Shown here: piece after piece, positions 44,660 to 55,766 of the stretch
Layout of the letters: the number at the start of each line of letters is the position of its first letter
Position numbering within the stretch: position 1 is the stretch's first letter
Source of the DNA: Methylomonas koyamae
GTDB lineage: Bacteria; Pseudomonadota; Gammaproteobacteria; Methylococcales; Methylomonadaceae
Assembly (NCBI RefSeq): GCF_006483455.1
Contig: NZ_PPPU01000004.1
Span: forward strand, 1 to 64,000
Direction: 5' to 3'
DNA length: 64,000 nucleotides
Position numbers and translations under genes: made by a program
The notes under the pieces: model-generated
What the model was told of the DNA's origin: nothing
Seen by the model: only the letters and a program-made list of their open reading frames with translations
Databases searched by the model: none

Positions 44660-45379
44660 ATGAAGACACTATTCAGCCTTTTGACATTACTGTTTTTTTC
44701 TACCGGCGCCAACGCCGTACTGCAATTCGATTACCACGGCAATTTTGCAGATTTGGCCGGAACCAGCTTTTCGGGTCAGCATACGTTCGATCCGCAAACG
44801 CCGGATCAAGTCGACTTTTTTGCCGGCCCCACGATCGATACCGGCGAATTACGCTTGCTTTACTCGCAAAACGTCACGTCTTCGTTGCTGGTAAACGGCT
44901 TGCCGTTGTTTTCCGGGAGGGACGAAATCGTTTTATTGGCGGATAACGGCCGGGAAATCACCGCCGACCAAATCGCTGCTTTGGGCATGACCGGTTTGGT
45001 CACACCTGGAACGTACGATACCCTGATGTTACGCATCGAGCCATCGAGCAATATCTATGATTCCAACGGATTGGTGTCGGGACTTGAGTTAGCGATTACC
45101 GCCTTCTTCGATGCCAGCCTGTTCGACAACAACGACCTGACCAACCCAAATTTCCAAGATCTTTACAACTTGCCGAACCCGCAATACTTGGTGTTCGAAT
45201 TCAACCGCAAATTAGGCGACAGCCAAGATATCAGCGGCGTGGGCACTATTTCGAACTCCGATATTACCCAGGTATCGCAAGTACCGCTACCGGGAACAAT
45301 CTGGCTATTCGGCTCGGCGCTGGCATGGGCTCTTTCCAGAACCCGCAAACCGCTAACCAGCCCGCTTCTTGCAGCCTAA
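44660..45379 (+). CDS. PEP-CTERM exported protein
   Basis: A 239 aa secreted protein. It has a signal peptide (cleavage after ANA near residue 19) and a C-terminal sorting signal: VPLPGTIWLFGSALAWAL followed by the basic SRTRK. This is the tag recognised by exosortase EpsH-type systems and removed at the outer surface. The middle is rich in beta strand, Asn and Asp, with no known domain. GGAAAAA precedes the ATG. Its 3' end overlaps cobD, which converges, by 27 bases. The 225 bases before it (44435-44659) hold no other gene. Confidence 0.82.
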   Translation: MKTLFSLLTLLFFSTGANAVLQFDYHGNFADLAGTSFSGQHTFDPQTPDQVDFFAGPTIDTGELRLLYSQNVTSSLLVNGLPLFSGRDEIVLLADNGREITADQIAALGMTGLVTPGTYDTLMLRIEPSSNIYDSNGLVSGLELAITAFFDASLFDNNDLTNPNFQDLYNLPNPQYLVFEFNRKLGDSQDISGVGTISNSDITQVSQVPLPGTIWLFGSALAWALSRTRKPLTSPLLAA

Positions 45380-46375
45380 TTCCTGCATCACTACCGACAA
45401 CCGCAACCAGCCGGCTTCGTCTTTCGGCAAGCCAAAGCGCAAGCTGGCCGGTGAATCGAACAAACGGGTCAGAATTCCTTGCCTGGCCAGTGCATCGTGC
45501 AGCAAAGCTGCCTTTTCATTGGCCAACCACTGAAATAAATCGCAGCCGCCGGTCGGCGCGAAACCGGCCGCTTGCAGCAGCTGCTGCAAGCGGTGGCCCT
45601 GCTGCTTCAGCTCGACCGCATTCTTCTGTTGCCATTCACGATCCGCCAATGCCGCCGCCGCGACGTAACGGCCGGGATAGCTGATCGACCAAGGCCCCAG
45701 CGCTTCGGCCAGCCGCGCCAGCAGCGCGGCTTCGGCGATTACGAATCCGCAGCGGATCCCTGCCAAACCGAAAAACTTACCGATAGAACGCAGTACGATC
45801 AGGCCCGGACGTACCGGCAACCCCGCTAAACTGTATTCCGGGATGCTATCCGCAAACGCTTCGTCGACAAGCAACCAGCCGCCGCGCCGACTCAAGCGCC
45901 GATGCCAACTCAACAAGCGGTCCGGCTCCCACAAGGTGCCGGTCGGGTTGTTCGGATTGATGACAATCAACACATCCAAATCATCCAGTGCCCGCTCGAT
46001 CGCTTCGGCATGAAACGCCAACTCAATCAATTGATGCCCGGCGTGCTGCCAATTCGCAGCGTGTTCGGCGTAAGCCGGAGCCAATACGCCGACCCGCGAC
46101 CTGCCGCGTAACAACGGTAGCGTTTGAATCGCCGCCTGCGAACCGGCCACGGCCAATATCGACGAATTTCCATAATAAGCTTGCGCCGCCGGCAATAATG
46201 CGTCATCGTCTTCCGGCAAACGTTGCCAACACTCGGCCGGCACTGCCGGCACCGGCCAGCCATTTGGATTGATGCCGGTCGACAAGTCCAGCCATTCCGC
46301 CAACGGAATGCCGTAACGGCTCGCTGCCCGCCGCAAACGGCCGCCATGCTCAAGCAAACCCGCCTCCCAGTACAA
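45353..46375 (-). CDS. cobD: threonine-phosphate decarboxylase CobD/CobC
   Basis: A 340 aa PLP enzyme of the aspartate aminotransferase fold that makes (R)-1-amino-2-propanol phosphate for the lower loop of cobalamin. Key parts are NPNNPTGTLWEPD, LVDEAFAD, and the PLP lysine in RSIGKFFGLAGIRCGF. It overlaps cbiB by 26 bases and ends the operon that starts at btuB. The product feeds CbiB, whose gene is just upstream. Naming follows Salmonella (CobD); in Pseudomonas the same enzyme is called CobC. Confidence 0.9.
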   Translation of the reverse strand: MYWEAGLLEHGGRLRRAASRYGIPLAEWLDLSTGINPNGWPVPAVPAECWQRLPEDDDALLPAAQAYYGNSSILAVAGSQAAIQTLPLLRGRSRVGVLAPAYAEHAANWQHAGHQLIELAFHAEAIERALDDLDVLIVINPNNPTGTLWEPDRLLSWHRRLSRRGGWLLVDEAFADSIPEYSLAGLPVRPGLIVLRSIGKFFGLAGIRCGFVIAEAALLARLAEALGPWSISYPGRYVAAAALADREWQQKNAVELKQQGHRLQQLLQAAGFAPTGGCDLFQWLANEKAALLHDALARQGILTRLFDSPASLRFGLPKDEAGWLRLSVVMQELGCKKRAG

Positions 46376-47267
46376 TCAATAACAGCCATAAACAAAGCGT
46401 TCGGTAAACCAGACCGCTGGCTTGAGCAATGTCACCATTTTCCGGCACCCGCTCGCCGCCGAACCAAGGCTTGGGCTTTAACTGGCCGTGGTAGACGGCC
46501 GGGCCGCCCAATTGCAGATTCAGCGCCGCGCCGCCCGCTACCATGACCGGGCCGGCATTGGGGCTTTCCAGTAACGTGGCCTGTTCGCGCCAGGCCCTTA
46601 ACGCCGGACCGGTGCGCCCCAGCAACGCATAGCTGAGCGCCGTTAACCGGGCCGGCGCCCAATTCAGAACATCGTCCAACCGAGCGGCGGCCCAGCCGAA
46701 ATATTGGTAACGGCTGTTACGGTAACCCCACATCGCATCCAGCGTGTTGCTGAAGCGGTAGAGCAAGGCGCCAAAAGGGCCGGCGATCACGAACCAGAAA
46801 ATCGGCGCGAATACCGCGTCGGCGCCATTTTCCAATACCGACTCGATTGCCGCTCGCCTGACCGCGGCTTGGTCCAACCCTGCGGTGTCGCGACTGACCA
46901 TGTAGCCCACCCGGCAGCGAGCCAGTTCCAGATCGCCCGCCGCCAAGGCCACTCGCACGGCTTCAGCATGCTGTTGCAGGCTGCGCGGAGCGATACAAAA
47001 ATACAGCATCGCTATGCCGAACAAAGTTTGCCATTGGTCCGGAAGCAGCAATATCGGCAATGCCGCCGCGCACGGCAATAACGCCAGCGCCAAGGCGCAA
47101 ACGCCTGCAAGTTTTTGCCGGGTCGGACTCTGCTCGGGTTTGAGCAGACGCCGTTCGACCGAAGCCGCCCAACGGCCGAATGCGGCTAGCGGATGGTAAT
47201 TATTGCCCGGCTCGCCCAGAACGTAATCCAGGGCGACAGCCAGCAGCACAATCGAGAACAACGCCAT
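46350..47267 (-). CDS. cbiB: adenosylcobinamide-phosphate synthase CbiB
   Basis: A 305 aa membrane enzyme that attaches aminopropanol phosphate to adenosylcobyric acid. Signature segments are LDYVLGEPGNNYHPLAAFGR at the N-terminus, GYMVSRDTAGLD, ESVLENGADAVFAPIFWFVI and NAGPVMVAGGAALNLQLGG. It has about five membrane helices. In the Pseudomonas naming this is CobD. It overlaps the decarboxylase gene by 26 bases and lies 91 bases after btuM; all four genes share the riboswitch. Confidence 0.93.
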   Translation of the reverse strand: MALFSIVLLAVALDYVLGEPGNNYHPLAAFGRWAASVERRLLKPEQSPTRQKLAGVCALALALLPCAAALPILLLPDQWQTLFGIAMLYFCIAPRSLQQHAEAVRVALAAGDLELARCRVGYMVSRDTAGLDQAAVRRAAIESVLENGADAVFAPIFWFVIAGPFGALLYRFSNTLDAMWGYRNSRYQYFGWAAARLDDVLNWAPARLTALSYALLGRTGPALRAWREQATLLESPNAGPVMVAGGAALNLQLGGPAVYHGQLKPKPWFGGERVPENGDIAQASGLVYRTLCLWLLLIVLGGGFA

Positions 47268-47358
47268 TCAATAATGCAAAGACGGGAGCCGCAGCACCTA
47301 TCCGGCTTGCGGACTATCGGAGACGGGAGACAGGGCGGACAGCGCCGCCCCGAACGAA

Positions 47359-47931
47359 TTAAACCGCTTGCTGCGCGGCTTTGCCGGCGAGCAAAGCTTT
47401 GCCGGCTTTAACCAAACCGAAGACTACGACACCGTAAATCAAAGTCGACGACAAGTGCGGCAGATAGTACATCGCCGCCCGCTCCAGATATTGGCCGAAC
47501 GACGGCTCGGGATAACGCCCGGACAGCCAGTAAAAGCTACCGTTGGAAATCAAAAACGCCAGCGTGGCAGCCGCCCATAACGCGGCGAATTGTAGCGTCG
47601 CCGACACCGCGGTCAGCGCCGTGAATTTGCGGCACCACCGGCCGCCCAACCACATCGCCCCGTAGGAACCGACCAAAAAACCGTAAGCATTGGAAACGCA
47701 AAAATCGCTGACGCCCAATTTGGTAATCGACAAATAATCGATCAAACCGGCTTCCAACAACAGCAGCGCGAACAAATAACGGCCGCCCAGCCACAGGCCG
47801 GCAAAGAAGAACACTGCCAGCGAGGCGTCGGGCAGCGCAAACGGCGTACCGAAGTGGTGAAAACGAGTGGCGGCCATCAACGCCATCAGCGCGACGGCAC
47901 CGGGTTTGACGGCAAAACTAGGCATGGTCAT
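47359..47931 (-). CDS. btuM: BtuM-like cobalamin transporter
   Basis: A 190 aa membrane protein with about six helices, resembling the S components of ECF transporters. BtuM of Thiobacillus denitrificans takes up cobalamin alone and decyanates it with a conserved Cys80. From memory, its key residues are His28, Asp67, Cys80, Tyr85 and Arg153. With a shift of two, His26, Asp65, Cys78, Tyr83 and Arg151 are present here. It lies between btuB and cbiB in a riboswitch operon, which fits B12 entry through the inner membrane. No BtuCD genes are seen. Confidence 0.8.
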   Translation of the reverse strand: MTMPSFAVKPGAVALMALMAATRFHHFGTPFALPDASLAVFFFAGLWLGGRYLFALLLLEAGLIDYLSITKLGVSDFCVSNAYGFLVGSYGAMWLGGRWCRKFTALTAVSATLQFAALWAAATLAFLISNGSFYWLSGRYPEPSFGQYLERAAMYYLPHLSSTLIYGVVVFGLVKAGKALLAGKAAQQAV

Positions 47932-47955
47932 CGAAGAGTCTCCGAAAAATATGGA

Positions 47956-49821
47956 TCAGTTGTTGTAATGTATGGAAAAGAAAAAATTCCGTCCGGCAGT
48001 ATTATAAGTATCAACGGTTTGATATTGCTTATCCAGCAGATTGTTCAATTTCGCACTCAGCGTCCAGTGCTTGTCGATATGGTAAGCAGTACGCAAGTCG
48101 ACGGTAACGAAACCATCCACTTTCCGGGTATTGGCCCGGTCGTCGTAACGGGGGCCTTGCGCCAACACGTGGCCGCCGACGTCGACCGCACCGATACTAC
48201 GCGACAAATCGTAAGACAGGCTTTGTTCAGCCCGCCGGGCCAAATTCAGATTGGTTTCCCGGTTGCGCGGACTGAGTAGGCCTAAATTCAACTTGTTCTG
48301 CCAACCCAACCATTGGCCGCCCAACTCCGCTTCGATACCGTCGATTTGGGCTTTATCGACATTTTGCGGCTGGTAACGATAGATGGTCGGACTCACGATT
48401 TCGCCTGCCCAATCGATCAGGTTATCGATATTCGTGTGATAGGCGCGCAGCTGCCAATTCAACCAAGCATGCTGGCCGCCGAGTCCGGCCTCGAAGGTCG
48501 TCGACTCCTCGGGTTTCAGGCTCGGATTGCCTTCGGTGATGTAAGTGGTACCAAAAAAACTGGACTCGTTGTGCGGCCAGTACAAATCGTTAAAGGTTGG
48601 TGCCTTGAACGCATTGCCAAAACTGGCAAACGCGCTTAAACCGTAATCCCAGTTAAAGCGCCAACCGAAATTGCCGGTCACCCGTTCGCCGAAAGCCTGG
48701 TTATGATCCCAACGCAAGGCAGCGTTGACGAAATGTTGTTTAAACAATCGGCTGTGCAAGTCGCCGAATACGCCGACGTCGTAACGCGACCCCTCGCTGT
48801 AGCTCACGGTGCTTTGCACTTCGTCGACCCGGTAATCGCTACCCAGCGTCAGGCGGTGATCGTCGCCCAAGCGCAGTTCGTTGAGCCAACTGGCATTCCA
48901 GCGCGTAGTGTTGTAACGGCTATTGAAACGGCCATCGCGGTTAAAATTGCCGGACTGGTCTTCAGTTTGGCCGAAACGTAGAACCGAGCGCCAATCTTCC
49001 AAAATATCGAAACTGGCAGTGGTACCCACCATTTGATTGACGAAATCGGTCCGATTCGGCGTACCGTCGTATTCGGTTTTACCTTCCGCACGCATGAAAA
49101 AAGCCTCGACTTCGGCATTATTCGCGAAACGATGGCCGAAACGCGCGTTCAAGCCGGTGTTGTAATAGGCATCGCGGTCGGTTTCGGCACCTATGCTGCG
49201 GGTGTTGAAGCCCTGGCTGCCAAGATGCGACGCGCCTAAGGTATACCAGTTGTCGCCCCACTTGCCGGAAACCGTACCGGCTCCGTTGAACGTATCGAAC
49301 GACCCGGCTCCGGCATCGAGGCTGATGCTGGGCGTGTCGGTTCGTGCGCCCTTGCGGGTAAAAATTTGAATAACGCCGCCGATCGCCTCCGAACCGTACA
49401 AGGCCGACTGCGGGCCGCGGGTGATTTCGACGCGTTCGATCTGATCGAGCGGCAATAACTGAAACGCGGTGGTACCCAAGGTCACCGAACCGGCCTTGAT
49501 GCCGTCGATCAGCACCAAAATATGATCGGAGTTGGTACCGCGCATATAGACGTTGGCCTGCTGGCCGTAACCGCCGTTCTGGGTAACATCCACACCCGGC
49601 GCGGCTTTCAGCAGGTCAGGTAAAGTTTTAACTTGCAGTTGCTCGATATCGTTGCGGGTAAACACCGTAGTTGCGCTGGCAAGCTCGTCGGCGACGGTGG
49701 CGGAGCGGGTCGCCGTAACCACGGTTTCCGGTAAATCGACAGCCGGTTCGGCCGGCGTTTGGCCGGATAAAACAGCGCCGGCTCCAGCCAACATTAGCCG
49801 GGATAAATAAGATTTGTGCAT
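47956..49821 (-). CDS. btuB: TonB-dependent cobalamin receptor BtuB
   Basis: A 621 aa outer-membrane receptor of BtuB size. After the signal peptide comes a TonB box-like ETVVTATRS, a plug (DIEQLQVKTLPDLLKAAPGV, YMRGTNSDHILVLIDGI, GPQSALYGSEAIGG) and a 22-strand barrel ending FFFSIHYNN. The cobalamin riboswitch directly upstream (49860-50025) and the cobalamin genes downstream support B12 as the ligand. A TonB at 33574-34362 may energise it. Confidence 0.92.
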   Translation of the reverse strand: MHKSYLSRLMLAGAGAVLSGQTPAEPAVDLPETVVTATRSATVADELASATTVFTRNDIEQLQVKTLPDLLKAAPGVDVTQNGGYGQQANVYMRGTNSDHILVLIDGIKAGSVTLGTTAFQLLPLDQIERVEITRGPQSALYGSEAIGGVIQIFTRKGARTDTPSISLDAGAGSFDTFNGAGTVSGKWGDNWYTLGASHLGSQGFNTRSIGAETDRDAYYNTGLNARFGHRFANNAEVEAFFMRAEGKTEYDGTPNRTDFVNQMVGTTASFDILEDWRSVLRFGQTEDQSGNFNRDGRFNSRYNTTRWNASWLNELRLGDDHRLTLGSDYRVDEVQSTVSYSEGSRYDVGVFGDLHSRLFKQHFVNAALRWDHNQAFGERVTGNFGWRFNWDYGLSAFASFGNAFKAPTFNDLYWPHNESSFFGTTYITEGNPSLKPEESTTFEAGLGGQHAWLNWQLRAYHTNIDNLIDWAGEIVSPTIYRYQPQNVDKAQIDGIEAELGGQWLGWQNKLNLGLLSPRNRETNLNLARRAEQSLSYDLSRSIGAVDVGGHVLAQGPRYDDRANTRKVDGFVTVDLRTAYHIDKHWTLSAKLNNLLDKQYQTVDTYNTAGRNFFFSIHYNN

Positions 49822-49859
49822 TTTTGTCCTCTGCGCCCACCGCGCACACGGGTAACTTT

Positions 49860-50025
49860 ATGACAGAGGCAAGCGAGCAGGAAAAGGCGTAGACAGGCTG
49901 CGACCATTCCGTAACAGCCCTCCGCTGTCTCGAATGATCTTCCGGGCCAGTCTCCGGGCTTATAAGCGGCTTGAAGGCCTGAACCGCGCACCTTCCCATG
50001 CAAAACGCACAGTGGCAAAAAACGC
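49860..50025 (-). promoter_or_regulatory. cobalamin (AdoCbl) riboswitch
   Basis: The minus strand upstream of btuB carries the class hallmarks: TGCATGGGAAGGTGCG near the 5' end and the B12 box-like AGCCCGGAGACTGGCC (49945-49960), then GGAGGGCTGTTACGGAATGG in the 3' part. It lies in the btuB leader, so it should reduce expression of btuB-btuM-cbiB-cobD when cobalamin is plentiful. The exact boundaries are estimated. Confidence 0.85.
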
Positions 50026-50287
50026 GGCTCTTTACTTATCTACCGTTGCGGGGGCAGCGTCGGCATGGGCAAAACGAAATTTGCCGCACCGACTTCCTGT
50101 TTAAGTTTGGCCGAGATTCGGCGCCAACACCTGAAAGAAGGTGGGGGATTGTAGTTGATCGGGATTGGGCAGGCAAGGCAAACCGCCGAAACGGCATCAA
50201 CCGCACCGCAATCAGCCAACATTACCGTCGCCCGACGCTACTGTATTAGACTCGACAAGACTATGGGCTTAAGCAGGAGATCAGAGC

Positions 50288-50734
50288 ATGCAAATCGTTA
50301 CCGCCAGCGAGGCCGACATTCCGGCAATGTGCCGCCTGTTGGCGCAATTATTCGAACAGGAAGCCGAATTTGTCGCGGATGAAACTGCGCAACGCCGCGG
50401 CTTGAGTCAAATCATTGCCGAACCGGCACTGGGGCGGATTTTGGTGGCGCGGCGCGACGGCGAAATTCTGGGGATGGTCAATTTGCTGTTCAGCGTATCG
50501 ACGGCGCTGGGTTCGCCCGTGGCGTGGCTGGAAGATATGGTGGTGGATAGAAACCAGCGCGGCGGCGCAATCGGCTCTGCGCTACTGCAACATGCGGTGG
50601 GGTTCGCCAAACAGCAGGGTTGCCGGCGGATTACGTTGCTGACCGACGCCGACAACAGCGCCGGACAACGTTTTTACCGCCGCCACGGCTTCGAGTTATC
50701 GCCGATGCGGCCAATGCGGCTGCTATTGCCATAG
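50288..50734 (+). CDS. GNAT family N-acetyltransferase
   Basis: A 148 aa acetyltransferase. The acetyl-CoA motif is V-D-x2-QRGGAIGSAL (residues about 90-102), following the strand WLEDMVVD; the C-terminal part has TDADNSAGQRFYRRHGFEL. The substrate is unknown. It diverges from btuB across a 460-base gap; 50026-50287 of that gap has no feature I can identify apart from its own promoter area. CAGGAGA precedes the ATG at 50288. Confidence 0.85.
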   Translation: MQIVTASEADIPAMCRLLAQLFEQEAEFVADETAQRRGLSQIIAEPALGRILVARRDGEILGMVNLLFSVSTALGSPVAWLEDMVVDRNQRGGAIGSALLQHAVGFAKQQGCRRITLLTDADNSAGQRFYRRHGFELSPMRPMRLLLP

Positions 50735-50765
50735 AACATCGCAGGCCGCGCCGACCACATAAAGA

Positions 50766-52109
<1,344 letters not shown>

Positions 52110-52110
<1 letters not shown>

Positions 52111-53408
52111 CAGGACTTCTGGCCGACCGTGACGGTTTGCAGCAATTCCGGTTTGACCCGGCGCTTGAAGGCATCCTTGATGTGCTCGATCGTGACCGCT
52201 TCCACGCTAGTTTGGAAGGTATCCAGATAGTCCAAAGGCTGCTGGTAAAAGCCGATCATCGCCACGTAGTCGCTCAACTTGCTGTTGGTATCGAAACGCA
52301 TCGCAAAACCGCCGGTGATATTTCGTTTTGCCGCAGTCAACTCCTGCTCGGTCGGGCCTTGTGCCAGGAAATCGGCAAAGGTTTGGCGCAACACGCCGAG
52401 CGCTTGCTCGGTCTGGTCGTTTCGGGTCTGCAAGCTCATCATGAACGGCCCTTGCCGGTACAACGGCGCAAACACGCTATACGCGCCGTAGGCCAAGCCG
52501 CGCTTTTCCCGAACTTCCTCGAACAAGCGCGAAACCATGCTGCCGCCGCCGAGAATATGGTTGCCGACATACAAGGCAAAATAATCCGGGTCCTTGCGGT
52601 AGGTGCCGGGCAAGCCGACCAGCACGTGGGTTTGAGTGGACGGGAACTCGATATGCTGAGTGCTGGCCTGGCTCGGCATCGTCACCGGCGGAATGTCCGC
52701 CGGTTTGCTGCCGACCGGTAATTTAGCCAGCACTTGGTTGGCAGTTTGTTCGGCCTGTTCCCGGCTGACATCGCCGACGATGACGACGATGGCGTTGGCG
52801 GCGACGTAATAGGTTTGATAGAACGTTTTCAGATCGTCGGCGCTAAAGCCGGCGACGGTCTGGACGATGCCGGTCTCGGGGTGGGCGTAGGGATGTTCGC
52901 CGTACAATGCTTTGCCGAAGGCGATACTTGCCAGTTCACCGGGCGATTCTTCCCGGTGCTTCAAGCCGGCCAGAGTGCGAGCCTTCTCGCGCTGGAAATC
53001 GTCCTCGCGAAAAGCCGGCCGGCTCAACACGGTTTCGAAGGTGGCCAAGGCCTTTTCAAGCAACGGTTTCTCGGTCAGGGAGCGGATCGATAGCCAGGCC
53101 ATATCCTCGCTGACGCCAGCCGAATATTGGGCACCGACCGACTCGAAACGTTGGGCGATATCGTCGGCGCTCCAATCGCCGGCGCCGCTGTCCAGCAAGG
53201 CGGATGTCAAAGCCGAGACGCCGAACTGGCTGCCGTCGCGGGCGCTGCCGGCATCGAACACGACCCGCACGTCGACCATCGGTAAGCCGGCGGTACGCAC
53301 ATAGTAAACCCGGCTGCCTTGCGCGGTCTGCCAATGTTCGATCTTGGCCGCCGGCCAGGCCAATTGGCTGAATGCCAGCAACAATAAGCCGATTAAATTA
53401 AAACGCAT
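52110..53408 (-). CDS. M16 family peptidase-like subunit, zinc site missing
   Basis: A 432 aa secreted pitrilysin-fold protein with signal peptide. At the place of the HxxEH zinc motif it reads SALTSALLD, so it is the non-catalytic partner of a heterodimer. It keeps the C-domain motif VREKRGLAYGAYS, which binds substrate in such pairs. It follows the catalytic subunit gene with an 11-base overlap. The pair probably acts in the periplasm on small peptides or misfolded protein. Confidence 0.9.
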
Positions 53409-54768
53409 GATGAACTCCTGTCAGTTTTTTCGGTTTCGCGGCTTCGGTGATCGGTTGCGGGTCGAGATAGGCGACGGTCAGGGTGTCTTCGATCAGATAC
53501 TTCCGCGCCACTTCGCGCACTTGCTCCGCCGTCACCTGATTGAGTTTGGCGACGTATTCGTCGGCGCGTTGCCAGCCCAAACCAACCGTTTCCAGCGTAC
53601 CCAGTTGCATGGCCTGGTAGAAGTTGGAGTCCTTCTGGTAAACCGAGCTGGCCAGCACCTGCGCTTTGATCCGCTGCAATTCGTCCTTGTCGATCAGCTC
53701 GTTTTTCAACTGGTACACCTCGTCGAGCAAGGCGTATTCGAGGTCGAACACGGTTTTGCCCTCGGCAGGCGTGCCTTCCAACAAAAACAACTCGGGCAAA
53801 CGCGACGTCAGATCGTAACCGGCACCAGCGGACACCGCGATTTGCTTGCCGCGAATCAGCCGCGCCGGCAGGCGGGCACTGTCGCCGCCGTCCAGCACAC
53901 CGGCCAATACTTCCAGGGCATAAGCCTCCCATTCCGGCTTGGCGCTATTCAACACCGGCACTTTGTAACCCATCATCAGGTACGGCAATTTGGCCGGCGC
54001 TTTGACCGTAATGCGGCGCACGCCACGCTGCTCGGATTCGGCTTGCGGCTTGACCGGCTTGATCGTACTGGGTTGCAATGGCGCAAAATACTGTTCGGCC
54101 AGTTTTTCGACCTGCTTGGCGTCGACGTCGCCGACCACGACCAGCGTGGCGTTATTGGGTGCGTACCACTTCTGGTACCAGGCTTGCAGGTCTTCGATCT
54201 GGTAGTTGGCGATATCGGACGGCCAGCCGATTACCGGATTCTGGTACGGGCTATTGGTAAAGGCCGCGGCCATGAATTGCTCGTGGACTTTGGCGCGCGG
54301 TTGGTCGTCGGTGCGCATCCGCCGCTCCTCGGTCACCACTTCCAATTCTTTCTTCAATTCCTCGGCTTTCAGATTCAGATTGCGCATCCGGTCGCTTTCC
54401 AGCTTGAAGCTGATCTCCAGCCGCGATTTTTCCAGAGTTTGGAAATAAGCCGTGTAATCCTGGCCGGTGAAGGCGTTTTCGCTGCCGCCGTTCTCGGCGA
54501 TGATGCGGGAGAACTCGCCGGCCGGATATTTTTCGGTGCCTTTGAACATCATGTGTTCCAGCATGTGCGAGATGCCGGTGATACCGCCCGGCTCGTAGCT
54601 GGAACCGACTTTGTACCAGACCTGGGACACCACCACCGGTGAGCGGTGGTCTTCCTTCACCAGCAGTTTCAAGCCGTTAGCGAAAACATGTTCGTACACC
54701 TTACTGTCCTCGGCGTGCGCCAGCACAACCGGACAAAGCAGCGCCAGCGCTGCAAGCCTGTGTTTCAT
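53398..54768 (-). CDS. M16 family zinc metallopeptidase, catalytic subunit
   Basis: A 456 aa pitrilysin-type protease with signal peptide (cleavage after AHA, near residue 19). The zinc motif is HMLEHMMFKG (inverted HxxEH), with the distal Glu in the following ENGGSENAFTG region. The ATG at 54768 precedes a typical signal; a frame upstream starts at 54822 but has no signal. It forms a heterodimer with the inactive partner at 52110-53408, a common arrangement. Confidence 0.93.
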   Translation of the reverse strand: MKHRLAALALLCPVVLAHAEDSKVYEHVFANGLKLLVKEDHRSPVVVSQVWYKVGSSYEPGGITGISHMLEHMMFKGTEKYPAGEFSRIIAENGGSENAFTGQDYTAYFQTLEKSRLEISFKLESDRMRNLNLKAEELKKELEVVTEERRMRTDDQPRAKVHEQFMAAAFTNSPYQNPVIGWPSDIANYQIEDLQAWYQKWYAPNNATLVVVGDVDAKQVEKLAEQYFAPLQPSTIKPVKPQAESEQRGVRRITVKAPAKLPYLMMGYKVPVLNSAKPEWEAYALEVLAGVLDGGDSARLPARLIRGKQIAVSAGAGYDLTSRLPELFLLEGTPAEGKTVFDLEYALLDEVYQLKNELIDKDELQRIKAQVLASSVYQKDSNFYQAMQLGTLETVGLGWQRADEYVAKLNQVTAEQVREVARKYLIEDTLTVAYLDPQPITEAAKPKKLTGVHHAF

Positions 54769-54875
54769 AAATCCCTCGTTGACTAAAAGATGGTGAGCGC
54801 CTGTGATTGTTTTAATAATCATTGGTTCACTGTTATTCTATATGTTTGAACGCGTTCCAATCCATTTGCTACTCG

Positions 54876-55766
54876 ATGCCAGACACCACTGCCTCGCTTT
54901 CCTGGAAAGACTACTACGAGCTCTGCAAGCCCAGAGTGGTTGCGTTGATCGTGTTTACCGCCATCGTCGGTATGCTGTTGGCTGTCCCCGGCATGCCGCC
55001 GTTAGCCAATTTTCTGTACGGCACGGTCGGCATCGGCCTGGCCGCGTCGTCGGCTGCGGCGATCAACCATTTTCTGGACCAAAAAGCCGACGCCGAAATG
55101 GCCCGCACCAAAAACCGGCCGCTGCCGACCGGGCATTTGCAACCCCGGCAAGTGCTGGTGTTTGCCAGCGTGATCGGTTTTATCGCGATGGCGATTCTAA
55201 CCATCAAGATCAACTTGCTGACCGCGTTCCTGACCTTTCTGTCTTTGATCGGCTACGCCTTGATCTACACGGTTTACCTGAAGCGGGCGACTCCACAAAA
55301 CATCGTCATCGGCGGCGCGGCCGGCGCAGCACCGCCGGTATTGGGCTGGGCCGCGATCACCGGCGAAGTGCATCCGCACGCCTTGCTGCTGTTCCTGATC
55401 ATCTTCGTCTGGACCCCGCCGCATTTCTGGGCGCTGGCCATTGCCAAACGCGACGAATACGCCAAGGTATCGATTCCGATGCTGCCGGTCACCCACGGCG
55501 TCGAATTCACCCGTCTGCAAATTTTGCTTTATACCATTCTGCTGCTGATTTCGACGCTTTTGCCCTACCTGACCGGCATGAGCGGCCTGATTTATTTGGC
55601 CACCGCCTTGTTGCTGGGCCTGGGCTTCATCTACTACGCGATTCAGATGATGCGCAAAAAAGACAATAAAACCGCGATGCGCACCTTCGGTTACTCCATC
55701 ATCTATTTGATGTTGATCTTCGCCGCCTTGCTAATCGACCATTACTTCCCGCTGTCCATCTCATGA
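54876..55766 (+). CDS. ctaB: protoheme IX farnesyltransferase CtaB (heme o synthase)
   Basis: A 296 aa UbiA-family membrane enzyme that adds farnesyl to heme b, giving heme o for terminal oxidases. Motifs: the first aspartate-rich site in [38 protein letters not shown] and the later [18 protein letters not shown]. It has nine predicted helices. The ATG at 54876 starts [20 protein letters not shown], the expected N-terminus. It overlaps the next gene by 4 bases. No cytochrome oxidase genes are next to it. Confidence 0.96.
   Translation: MPDTTASLSWKDYYELCKPRVVALIVFTAIVGMLLAVPGMPPLANFLYGTVGIGLAASSAAAINHFLDQKADAEMARTKNRPLPTGHLQPRQVLVFASVIGFIAMAILTIKINLLTAFLTFLSLIGYALIYTVYLKRATPQNIVIGGAAGAAPPVLGWAAITGEVHPHALLLFLIIFVWTPPHFWALAIAKRDEYAKVSIPMLPVTHGVEFTRLQILLYTILLLISTLLPYLTGMSGLIYLATALLLGLGFIYYAIQMMRKKDNKTAMRTFGYSIIYLMLIFAALLIDHYFPLSIS

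Noticed and set aside
53344-54642. A 432-codon open frame on the plus strand
   Set aside because: Antisense to the M16 peptidase pair, which has recognisable motifs; no ribosome site or domain on the plus strand.
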